Source of the DNA: an uncultured Candidatus Udaeobacter sp.
GTDB taxonomy: Bacteria; Verrucomicrobiota; Verrucomicrobiia; Chthoniobacterales; UBA10450
Assembly (NCBI GenBank): GCA_955652245.1
Contig: CATPAV010000109.1
Coordinates: forward strand, 1 to 9,201
Length of the DNA: 9,201 nucleotides
Direction of reading: 5' to 3'
The translations under genes were made by a program, and so were the position numbers. Position 1 is the stretch's first letter; every line of letters starts with the position of its first letter. The notes under the pieces are model-generated. The model did no database searches, had not been told where the DNA came from, and saw only the letters and a list, made by a program, of their open reading frames with translations. Below, in pieces: positions 1 to 5,782 of the stretch.

Positions 1-369
1 TCTCAGATGCATCCGCGGATGCGGCAACTGCAATTCTTTCTTATCAATTTTTGTGGCATCGAAATAGAGGAGGTCGATGTCGATCTTGCGGGAAACGTTG
101 CGTGGATGATCTGACAGCCGGCCAAGCGCTTGCTCCAGTTCGCCCAACCTTTTCAAAAGCTCAAGCGGGTCGCCTTCGTAATCGAACTCAAGGACCGCAT
201 TTAAAAACTTTCCCGCGCCGGATTCGCAATCGATTGGCTCCGTTTCGTAAATCGCGGAGGCAAAAATCGGCGGCGTAACTCCGGCAAGTCGAAGAATTGC
301 CTTTCGCGCCATGCGCAGGTTGCTCAGTCGATCACCGAGATTTGATCCAAGCGCAACGCCAGTTCTCAT
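1..369 (-). CDS. folK: 2-amino-4-hydroxy-6-hydroxymethyldihydropteridine pyrophosphokinase, partial at the left edge
   Basis: FolK (HPPK) transfers pyrophosphate from ATP to 6-hydroxymethyl-7,8-dihydropterin, the step before dihydropteroate synthase in cytoplasmic folate synthesis. Reading leftwards from ATG at 369-367 gives 123 residues open to base 1, so the C-terminus is outside the window. Visible family features are LGSNLGDR at residues 7-14, YETEP at 41-45, the Mg-binding Asp pair in RKIDIDLLYF (D97 and D99), and HPRMHLR at 117-123, typical of the substrate-binding C-terminal half. It is the fourth gene of a minus-strand dapF-dapA-dapB-folK run. Its ATG lies only 11 bases beyond the inverted repeat that separates it from dapB. 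No Shine-Dalgarno is visible in that 11-base gap, so it is probably read from the dap transcript. The family call is secure. Confidence 0.95.
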   Translation of the reverse strand, partial: MRTGVALGSNLGDRLSNLRMARKAILRLAGVTPPIFASAIYETEPIDCESGAGKFLNAVLEFDYEGDPLELLKRLGELEQALGRLSDHPRNVSRKIDIDLLYFDATKIDKKELQLPHPRMHLR

Positions 370-380
370 TATTTAATCTT

Positions 381-439
381 TGTAGCGGCGGTCTGTGAGC
401 GTCGCATTAGTCTTCCGGCGCTCGCAGAGCGCCGCTACA
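381..439. repeat. Imperfect inverted-repeat element between dapB and folK
   Basis: Arms at 381-406 and 414-439 (26 bases each) match in inverted orientation at 22 of 26 positions by my alignment and are separated by a 7-base loop. Both ends read TGTAGCGGCG outward-in. The right arm also folds on itself (GGCGCTC / GAGCGCC around a 3-base loop). The left arm has the same internal stem in degraded form. The TAG stop of dapB (437-435) is inside the TGTAG end of the right arm. The element resembles the one at 2006-2070 in layout and end sequence. It may act as an mRNA-stabilising hairpin or attenuator between dapB and folK, or be a small palindromic mobile repeat; no T-run marks it as an intrinsic terminator. 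Confidence 0.85.
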
Positions 440-1121
440 GCCCGAGCACATCTTGCATCGCATAAAGGCCCGGCGGTTTACCTATGACCCACTCCGCTGC
501 GCGCAAAGCGCCCCGTGCAAAAATTTCTCGACTGCTCGCTCGATGTGTCAATTCCAACCGCTCGCCCGGTCCGGAAAAAATCACCGTGTGCTCGCCGACC
601 ACATCACCTTCGCGGATCGACTGGATTGGCACTTGATCAGTAATGTTTTGTGCCTTGCTCAAGATTTCAGCGAGAGTTTTCGCGCTGCCGCTAGGCGCGT
701 CCTTTTTCATGCGATGGTGCGTTTCGACGATCTCGGCACGGAATTCGTCATCAAAAATATCTGCAGCTCTCTTTGTAAGAGCAAAAAGCGCGTTTACCCC
801 CACGCTGAAGTTGGATGCGAAAACAACAGGTAGGGACTCGGCAGTTTTTTCAATTACGCTTCGTTGTTCCGCCGAATGTCCGGTGGTACCGATGACAAGC
901 GGTTGTCGATATTGCAATGCGACGCGGCAAATCTCCTCGATTGCATCGGGATGACTGAAATCGATCGCTACGTCAGATTTTTTCATCGCAGGTTCGATTG
1001 CGTCGCCGAGATCGCATTGCGACACGATGTCGATCTTCGGATCGTTACTGGCAAGATCGACAATCGTTTTTCCCATCCGGCCGGCTGAGCCGACCAGCGA
1101 CACGCGCGCCGGTCCTTTCAT
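435..1121 (-). CDS. dapB: 4-hydroxy-tetrahydrodipicolinate reductase
   Basis: DapB reduces 4-hydroxy-tetrahydrodipicolinate with NAD(P)H to tetrahydrodipicolinate in the diaminopimelate/lysine pathway. From ATG at 1121-1119 the protein is 228 residues, slightly short for the family (about 240-270) but complete. The N-terminal Rossmann dinucleotide motif is GSAGRMG (residues 11-17). The catalytic signature ETHHRMKKDAPSGSA lies at 133-147, with the His pair 135-136 and the Lys 139/140 region. GTTGHS near 78-83 is also typical. The frame stays open upstream to 1202, but that extension lies within dapA coding sequence and precedes the Rossmann strand. The chosen start gives a 4-base ATGA overlap with the dapA stop, implying translational coupling. 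Its TAG stop is contributed by the repeat at 381-439. Confidence 0.96.
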   Translation of the reverse strand: MKGPARVSLVGSAGRMGKTIVDLASNDPKIDIVSQCDLGDAIEPAMKKSDVAIDFSHPDAIEEICRVALQYRQPLVIGTTGHSAEQRSVIEKTAESLPVVFASNFSVGVNALFALTKRAADIFDDEFRAEIVETHHRMKKDAPSGSAKTLAEILSKAQNITDQVPIQSIREGDVVGEHTVIFSGPGERLELTHRASSREIFARGALRAAEWVIGKPPGLYAMQDVLGL

Positions 1122-1996
1122 CGGGCCTGCTCGAAATCCTCGAGCGTTTTTCGCAATCGTACCTGATTCGCCTCCGTCATTTCGCATAACGGCAGTCGGC
1201 ATTCTCCCGATATTGCGCCGCGCCAGTTGAGGGCTGTTTTTATTGGAACCGGATTTGGTTCGATAAACAGGGCCTTAAAGAGCGGAAACAATTTGCGGTG
1301 CAATTTCTCGCCCTCTGTCACGTCGCCCGAGTCAAACGCGCGGACGAGCGCACAAATTTCCGCCGGAAATAAATTGGAAGCTACGCTAACGACTCCGACC
1401 GCTCCGACGGACATGAAAGGCAGCGTGAGCGAATCATCCCCGCTTAAAATCGTGAATGCCTCGGGCAAGCGCGCGCGCAACTCGCTCACACGCTCGACGC
1501 TCCCGCTCGCTTCCTTGATCGACACGATATTCCGGCATTCTGTTGCCAGACGCACGACCGTGTCGGGTCCAATATCCACTCCGCAGCGGCCAGGGATGTT
1601 ATAAAGCATGATCGGCAACGAAGTGGCATTTGCGATCGTCTTGAAATGGCGAAACAAGCCTTCCTGGCTTGGTTTGTTGTAATACGGTGCAACAAGGAGG
1701 GCGCCGTCCGCGCCAAGTTTCTCAGCTGTTTTCGTATCCGCGACGGCGTGATGGGTTGAGTTCGAGCCGGTGCCGGCGAGAACGATGCAACGTTTCTTCG
1801 CGCTCGTGACCGCAAGCCGGATCACTTGCTCGCGCTCCTCAGGTGAAAGCGTCGGTGATTCTCCAGTCGTACCGACAGCGACGATTCCAGTAATGCCGGC
1901 AGCGATTTGTGTTTCGATGAGTTTCTCGCAGGCAGAAACATCAATCCCGCCGTTTCGAAACGGTGTGACCAGCGCAGTAAACGTTCCGCGAAACAT
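1118..1996 (-). CDS. dapA: 4-hydroxy-tetrahydrodipicolinate synthase
   Basis: DapA condenses pyruvate with L-aspartate-4-semialdehyde, the first committed step towards diaminopimelate and lysine. The ATG at 1996-1994 gives 292 residues, the usual family length, beginning MFRGTFTALVTPF. The frame extends to 2032, but that part translates the repeat element and is not family-like. TIM-barrel active-site residues are in register with the E. coli enzyme: the Thr pair T43-T44 in VGTTGE, Y132 in YNIPGR, R137, and the Schiff-base Lys K161 in SIKEASG. No Shine-Dalgarno is obvious upstream. The start codon is 9 bases from an inverted repeat that follows dapF, so expression probably depends on the dapF transcript. 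Its stop overlaps the dapB start. Lysine feedback sensitivity cannot be judged from this reading. Confidence 0.96.
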   Translation of the reverse strand: MFRGTFTALVTPFRNGGIDVSACEKLIETQIAAGITGIVAVGTTGESPTLSPEEREQVIRLAVTSAKKRCIVLAGTGSNSTHHAVADTKTAEKLGADGALLVAPYYNKPSQEGLFRHFKTIANATSLPIMLYNIPGRCGVDIGPDTVVRLATECRNIVSIKEASGSVERVSELRARLPEAFTILSGDDSLTLPFMSVGAVGVVSVASNLFPAEICALVRAFDSGDVTEGEKLHRKLFPLFKALFIEPNPVPIKTALNWRGAISGECRLPLCEMTEANQVRLRKTLEDFEQAR

Positions 1997-2005
1997 TTTT
2001 GCAAT

Positions 2006-2070
2006 TGTAGAGGCGGCTGTCCTCAGCCGCAATCAGCCAATCTTCGCGCGTGAGGACACGCGCCTCTACA
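2006..2070. repeat. Inverted-repeat element with covarying inner stems between dapF and dapA
   Basis: Arms at 2006-2030 and 2046-2070 (25 bases) are inverted copies matching at 21 of 25 positions. Both ends read TGTAGAGGCG and share TGTCCTCA. The four differences form two swapped dinucleotide pairs, GC versus CG at positions 11-12 and GC versus CG at 21-22. Each swap preserves the internal stem of its own arm: GCGGCT/AGCCGC on the left, GCGCGT/ACGCGC on the right. The TAG stop of dapF (2068-2066) lies in the TGTAG end. It is the sister of the element at 381-439 and sits in the same position relative to neighbouring genes. Likely roles are mRNA processing or stability, or a REP-like non-autonomous repeat. 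Confidence 0.87.
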
Positions 2071-2869
2071 CCTCGATCGTTCCTTCAAAAACGAACTCAG
2101 CCGGACCGGTGAGTGTGACGTTTCGAAACTGATTATTGATCTTGTCGAAGCCGACTTTTAGTTCATTTCCGCCGCGCGCGAGCACCCCGATTGGGCCGTC
2201 GAAGTTTTCGGTCGCAGCAAAAATGAGCGCGCCCGCGACGACACCTGTTCCGCAGGCGAGGGTCTCATCTTCCACGCCGCGCTCATACGTGCGGATCGTA
2301 ATTTGTTTCGCTCCGCGTTTCTCGATGAAATTTACGTTGGCGCCTTTTGGCGAAAACATTTGGTGATGGCGAATGGCCGCGCCTTCTCCCCGCACATCGA
2401 CATCGTCAATTCGCTCGACAGGGATGACCACATGCGGCACCCCGCTGTTGATGAAATGGACGCTCTTGTTTTTATCCCCAACGCAAAGCGTGACGTTTAG
2501 CCGCAAATCAGTCGGGTCGGTCATTTGTAACGTCACGAGATCGCCCTTGAGCTCGGCCCCGATTACGCCAGCAGGCGTTTCAAAAGAGATCTTCCCCTGC
2601 GCTTCCGCGACCTTGGTCGCAAAACGTGCGAAGCAGCGCGCGCCGTTGCCGCACATTTCGGCCTCGCCTCCGTCACTATTAAAGCACCGCATCCGGAAAT
2701 CCGCTTGGTTGGACGCCTTTTCGAGCAGGAGAATCCCATCCGCGCCGATGCCGCGGTGGCGATCGCAAATCTGCACGATTTTGTCGCGATTTAGATGAAC
2801 GTCTCCGCTACGGTTATCGATGAGAACGAAATCGTTTCCCGCACCGTTCATTTTTGTGAAATACAGCAT
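2066..2869 (-). CDS. dapF: Diaminopimelate epimerase
   Basis: DapF converts LL-diaminopimelate to meso-diaminopimelate, the peptidoglycan cross-linking residue and lysine precursor, by a cofactor-free two-cysteine mechanism. The 267-residue product has the usual family length. It starts MLYFTKMNGAGNDF, the canonical N-terminus, which fixes the start. The two catalytic cysteines are visible: C73 in MCGNGARCF and C206 in ETLACGTG. Both halves of the duplicated fold are present. As first gene of the minus-strand dap run its promoter should lie in 2870-3111; I see no convincing -35/-10 pair. Its terminal TAG falls in the repeat at 2006-2070, so the natural stop seems to have been replaced or supplied by repeat DNA. 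Confidence 0.97.
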   Translation of the reverse strand: MLYFTKMNGAGNDFVLIDNRSGDVHLNRDKIVQICDRHRGIGADGILLLEKASNQADFRMRCFNSDGGEAEMCGNGARCFARFATKVAEAQGKISFETPAGVIGAELKGDLVTLQMTDPTDLRLNVTLCVGDKNKSVHFINSGVPHVVIPVERIDDVDVRGEGAAIRHHQMFSPKGANVNFIEKRGAKQITIRTYERGVEDETLACGTGVVAGALIFAATENFDGPIGVLARGGNELKVGFDKINNQFRNVTLTGPAEFVFEGTIEV

Positions 2870-2913
2870 TCACTTTGCGTCTAACACATTCCGCCGGGGA
2901 ACGCTAATCACGG

Positions 2914-3085
2914 TGTAGTGGCGACTGTCCCTTTTTGTCATGTCGAGCTGAGTCGAGAGATCTCTTGCCGTTTGAATGACTAGGGATGGCCGAAGGAACA
3001 GTGAGAGATTCCTCGACTTCGCTCGGAATGACAAAGGAGTGCGCAGCAGGAGGCGCGCGGGCGTAGCGGCGAAAGTCAGTCGCCG
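2914..3085. repeat. Composite repeat island upstream of dapF (two repeat families)
   Basis: This fills most of the 242-base gene-free spacer 2870-3111. The core is an inverted repeat with 32-base arms at 2934-2965 and 3004-3035, matching at 26 of 32 positions. Its outer ends read TTTGTCAT, with the CGAGC, AGTCGAG and ATCTCT blocks conserved. Outside it are two half-units resembling the dap-operon repeats. TGTAGTGGCGACTGTCC lies at 2914-2930. At 3064-3085, GTAGCGGCGA is followed by a hairpin with stem CGGCGA (3067-3072) / TCGCCG (3080-3085). The order suggests one repeat type inserted beside or into another. It lies between divergent transcription units (dapF leftwards, the NlpC-like gene rightwards), so the promoters for both must be in or near it. 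Confidence 0.75.
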
Positions 3086-3120
3086 TTGCCAGATCCAACT
3101 TTGGCGTTTACTTGTTCCGC

Positions 3121-3876
3121 GTGAGAAGACCGGCTCCCTGGATATTTATCGTGATTCTTGGACTCACGATGCAGACATCTTTCGCTGCGGATTACAACGA
3201 CCTGATCCTTGATCAGATCAAACAAATGCCCAAGGGGGGCCGTTATTCCGTTTCGCATTTTGCCAAGATCTGCCTGCAATCCTCTGCCCATTTTGAGTCC
3301 GGCAAGTTTTTCATACCGCCTTCGGCCGCTTCGCCGAGTTTCTGCTCAGGCGCAACTTATCTTGTGTTCATCAGAACGATCGAGAGCCTGCGCGCTCGGG
3401 GAGAGCTTCATCTCGATTTCGCCACTCTGGAGCAGCTTATCATTCGAGACCAACGCGATGGCGAGGGGATTTGGGGAAGGTGGAATGCAAATGGGCCCGG
3501 CACCGCACGTCTTTTTCACGAGCTGGGGCTTGGCCCAAATTTCGACAATTTCGACCAGGCCAGGCCGGGCGATTTCATGAAGATTTTTTGGTCGATGCAA
3601 GTTGGCAAAAGTGAGCACGGCCACTCAACCATTTTTCTCGGACGGGAGAACCGACTTGGTGTGGAGTATGTCCGCTATTGGTCGAGCAACGTCCCGTCGG
3701 GTTACGGTGAGAAGAGTGTGCCGCGAAGCAAAATTGCCTATGCAATTTTCTCGCGACTGGAGACTCCGGCCAATCTGGCTCGAATTAGCACCGCGCCCTT
3801 TGTCGATTCTTATCTCGCGTCTCTCCTCCGAACCCGCTCCAGTATTGCTGAAGCTGGTACGAAGTGCGGTCTGTGA
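3121..3876 (+). CDS. Predicted exported NlpC/P60-like hydrolase (hypothetical)
   Basis: I do not recognise a named gene. The protein (251 residues from GTG 3121; TTG 3112 would add three) begins with Arg-Arg, a hydrophobic stretch around WIFIVILGL and SFAAD, a plausible Sec signal peptide, so it is probably periplasmic or outer-membrane associated. Numbering from GTG, a candidate nucleophile C75 lies in SFCSGATY at the head of a helix. RPGDFMKIFW then matches the 'PGD' strand of NlpC/P60 domains. SEHGHSTIFLG holds a candidate catalytic His (H166 or H168). This Cys...PGD...His order is the NlpC/P60 or amidase layout, suggesting cleavage of cell-wall peptides. The third catalytic residue is not clear. 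It stands 45 bases before queE with no obvious terminator between them. Fold assignment is inference from motif order only. Confidence 0.6.
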   Translation: MRRPAPWIFIVILGLTMQTSFAADYNDLILDQIKQMPKGGRYSVSHFAKICLQSSAHFESGKFFIPPSAASPSFCSGATYLVFIRTIESLRARGELHLDFATLEQLIIRDQRDGEGIWGRWNANGPGTARLFHELGLGPNFDNFDQARPGDFMKIFWSMQVGKSEHGHSTIFLGRENRLGVEYVRYWSSNVPSGYGEKSVPRSKIAYAIFSRLETPANLARISTAPFVDSYLASLLRTRSSIAEAGTKCGL

Positions 3877-3921
3877 TCGCCTTTATCACAAACATTCGAC
3901 GCGCGAACCTTCGCACTGTTT

Positions 3922-4581
3922 ATGTCTGAGCAAGAGAAAACGCTGACCATCAACGAGATTTATCACTCGATCCAGGGCGAGAGCACTTGGGCGGGGCGGC
4001 CGTGCGTTTTTGTGCGACTAACGTTCTGTGATTTGCGCTGTAATTACTGCGACACCGAGTACGCGTTTTACGAAGGAAAGAAACAAACACTGAAAGAAAT
4101 TGTCGATCTTGTTGCGGCTTTCAATTGTCCGCTGGTCGAGATTACTGGGGGCGAACCACTCCTGCAAAAAAAAGTGCTGCCGCTTATGTCGATCTTATGC
4201 GACGCGGGGAAGAGAGTTTTACTCGAGACGAGCGGCGCCCATGACATCTCGAAAGTCGATCCGCGCGTCCATCGAATCATGGATTTGAAGACGCCGGGGA
4301 GCGGCGAAGTTGAAAAGAACCTTTGGTCCAACATCGACTATCTTGGGTCGCGCGACGAAGTGAAATTCGTGATTGGTTCACGCGAAGACTACGAATGGTC
4401 GTGCGACAAGGTTCGCCGCTTTGATTTGCCCAAACGCTGTCACGCCGTTTTGTTCTCTCCGATTTTCGGCCGGATCGATCCGCGCGAGATTGTCGAATGG
4501 ATTTTGGCCGATCGGCTCGACGTTCGTTTTCAACTGCAGATGCACAAGTTTATCTGGACGCCGACACAGCGGGGGGTCTGA
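3922..4581 (+). CDS. queE: 7-carboxy-7-deazaguanine synthase (radical SAM)
   Basis: QueE rearranges 6-carboxy-5,6,7,8-tetrahydropterin to 7-carboxy-7-deazaguanine, a radical-SAM step on the way to preQ0, preQ1 and queuosine. The 219-residue protein starts MSEQEKTLTINEIYHSIQGE, with the family's substrate-side N-terminal motif. It carries the CxxxCxxC cluster ligands C36, C40 and C43 (CDLRCNYC), the SAM-contacting TGGEP at 75-79, and ends in RGV like typical QueE proteins. The gene directly precedes queD, with no spacer before a possible GTG and 3 bases before the chosen ATG, so the two are co-transcribed and probably coupled. No good Shine-Dalgarno is visible before ATG 3922. queC and queF are not in the window, so it is not clear whether the product goes to tRNA or elsewhere. 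Confidence 0.95.
   Translation: MSEQEKTLTINEIYHSIQGESTWAGRPCVFVRLTFCDLRCNYCDTEYAFYEGKKQTLKEIVDLVAAFNCPLVEITGGEPLLQKKVLPLMSILCDAGKRVLLETSGAHDISKVDPRVHRIMDLKTPGSGEVEKNLWSNIDYLGSRDEVKFVIGSREDYEWSCDKVRRFDLPKRCHAVLFSPIFGRIDPREIVEWILADRLDVRFQLQMHKFIWTPTQRGV
4571..4576 (+). promoter_or_regulatory. Putative ribosome binding site for queD
   Basis: A run of six G residues ends 8 bases before ATG 4585, inside the last codons of queE. It is purine-rich rather than a true AGGAGG. It favours ATG 4585 over the in-frame GTG at 4582. Confidence 0.4.
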
Positions 4582-4584
4582 GTG

Positions 4585-4947
4585 ATGCGAGCGCGTTTGA
4601 CGAAGGATTTTACTTTTGAAGCGGCGCAGATTCTGCCGAAGGCGCCGGAGGGTCATAAATGCAGGCGCATGCACGGCCATAGTTTCAAGATCGAGGTTTC
4701 AGTGGAAGGCGATGTCGATCCAACGATCGGCTGGATTTACGACCACGCCGAAATCAGTGCAGCGATGAAATCGCTTCTGAAAATCTTGGACCACTCATAC
4801 CTCAACGAAATTGAAGGCTTGGAGAACCCAACCATTGAACAAATGGCGGCATGGTTCTGGAAAAAATTGCAGCCTCAATGTCCCGGGCTCTGCGAGATTG
4901 TGGTGCACGAGACTCCAACCGCGCGCTGTGTGTATCGCGGCAAATAA
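4585..4947 (+). CDS. queD: 6-carboxy-5,6,7,8-tetrahydropterin synthase
   Basis: QueD turns dihydroneopterin triphosphate into 6-carboxy-tetrahydropterin, the substrate of QueE encoded just upstream. The 120-residue protein aligns by eye along its whole length with E. coli QueD: FTFEAA at 9-14, PEGHKC at 21-26 with catalytic C26, HGH at 30-32 (two zinc ligands), GWIYD at 49-53, LDH at 68-70, GLENPT at 78-83, HET at 108-110 and the terminal YRGK. One departure stands out: the first zinc-ligand His expected after FEAA is Gln (Q15, codon CAG). It could be an alternative ligand, a sequencing variant, or a sign of altered activity. GTG 4582 would add one Met. No rho-independent terminator is obvious downstream. 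Confidence 0.93.
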   Translation: MRARLTKDFTFEAAQILPKAPEGHKCRRMHGHSFKIEVSVEGDVDPTIGWIYDHAEISAAMKSLLKILDHSYLNEIEGLENPTIEQMAAWFWKKLQPQCPGLCEIVVHETPTARCVYRGK

Positions 4948-5024
4948 AACATCAGAAATCGCCGCGGGAACCATCGCGATAGTGTTTTGGGGCGTGGACA
5001 TTGGGAGGACCGTGAAACGTCAAA

Positions 5025-5084
5025 TAGTTAAAGCGTTACAACGGGCAACGCTCAAACCTTTTTAACGGTTTAGCGATTTAACGA
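5025..5084. repeat. Degenerate AT-rich inverted repeat between queD and the C26 hydrolase
   Basis: Segments 5025-5044 and 5065-5084 match in inverted orientation at 14 of 20 positions, both carrying GTTAAA and CG-TA-A blocks. The right arm covers the TAA stop of the leftward C26 gene (5080-5078). It lies between convergent genes, in the 130-base spacer 4948-5077, which otherwise shows nothing recognisable. A weak bidirectional terminator or a decayed palindromic repeat are both possible. Confidence 0.4.
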
Positions 5085-5782
5085 CTATCTAGTCGGGAAA
5101 AAAAGTCCTCAAACAAGTCATCGTAAATCCTTCCGCGCTCCGGATGATACTGGACGCCAACCGCGAAGGGGTAAGCGCGCAGCCGCATTTGCTCGATGAT
5201 GTCGTCCGTTGCGCACCACGCCTCGATTTCGAAACCGTCCGCGATTCGATCGACCGCCTGATGGTGCGAACTGTTTACTTTTTCGAATCGATGCTTCGCG
5301 GTTGCGTCGTAACGCAACGGTTGAATGTCTCGCTCCTTTTGTTCGGGGAGTTTATGCCCCGCAATGTCGAGCTCAAGTGTGCCACCGAGAGCGACATTCA
5401 AGATCTGGATACCTCTGCAAATGCCGAGGATCGGCAGACCGCGGGAGAGTGTCTCTTGTACGGCCGTAAATTCCCAGCGGTCCCGCACAGGATCGACATC
5501 CTTATGAACTATACTTGGATCGACAATTTCCTGGCGCAGAAATTCCGGCGCGATATCCGACCCACCGGTCAACAGCAATCCATCGATCTGCTCCAGCGAA
5601 ACTTCGCCTTTGCGCGCATCGCAAATCCGAACGTCAGGATGCTTTGCGAAAAATGGGTGGAACCACTTTTCATCTTTCTCCTGCATCCATGTGGCGAGAT
5701 TCGGCATGCGCGAATTTGCGACTTTGCTCGTGACATGTAAAGAGCAGTGCGATGACTTCTGTTGCTGAGTCTTCGACATCAT
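5078..5782 (-). CDS. Class I glutamine amidotransferase-like gamma-glutamyl hydrolase (peptidase C26)
   Basis: The protein belongs to the class I GATase fold, closest by motif to the C26 / PuuD-YvdE hydrolases that cleave gamma-glutamyl amides. In the 234-residue reading the oxyanion region GGSDIAPEF is at 73-81, the nucleophile elbow GICRGIQ holds C122, VNSSHHQAVD at 169-178 is the substrate-loop signature, and GVQYHPE at 209-215 gives H213 and E215. The triad is therefore complete. The start is uncertain. ATG 5782 (or 5779) overlaps the divergent serine-hydrolase gene by about 30 bases but keeps the first beta-strand (CSLHVTS). ATG 5707 avoids the overlap but deletes that strand, leaving 209 residues. 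There is no signal peptide, so it is cytoplasmic. It sits back-to-back with a ligase operon, suggesting it hydrolyses the ligase product or an intermediate. The exact substrate is unknown. Confidence 0.85.
   Translation of the reverse strand: MMSKTQQQKSSHCSLHVTSKVANSRMPNLATWMQEKDEKWFHPFFAKHPDVRICDARKGEVSLEQIDGLLLTGGSDIAPEFLRQEIVDPSIVHKDVDPVRDRWEFTAVQETLSRGLPILGICRGIQILNVALGGTLELDIAGHKLPEQKERDIQPLRYDATAKHRFEKVNSSHHQAVDRIADGFEIEAWCATDDIIEQMRLRAYPFAVGVQYHPERGRIYDDLFEDFFSRLDSR

Noticed and set aside
1122..1202. N-terminal extension of dapB
   Set aside because: It would lie within dapA coding sequence and precede the Rossmann strand; the ATGA overlap start fits family and operon style better.
1997..2032. 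N-terminal extension of dapA by 12 residues
   Set aside because: It translates the repeat element; the family N-terminus begins at the internal Met.
2934..3035. CRISPR array or tRNA in the spacer upstream of dapF
   Set aside because: Only two inverted, imperfect arms without regular direct repeats and spacers; no cloverleaf could be drawn.
5144..5740. 198-codon plus-strand open frame antisense to the C26 gene
   Set aside because: It lies wholly opposite a gene with a complete catalytic triad, and its translation has no family motif; it is a shadow frame.
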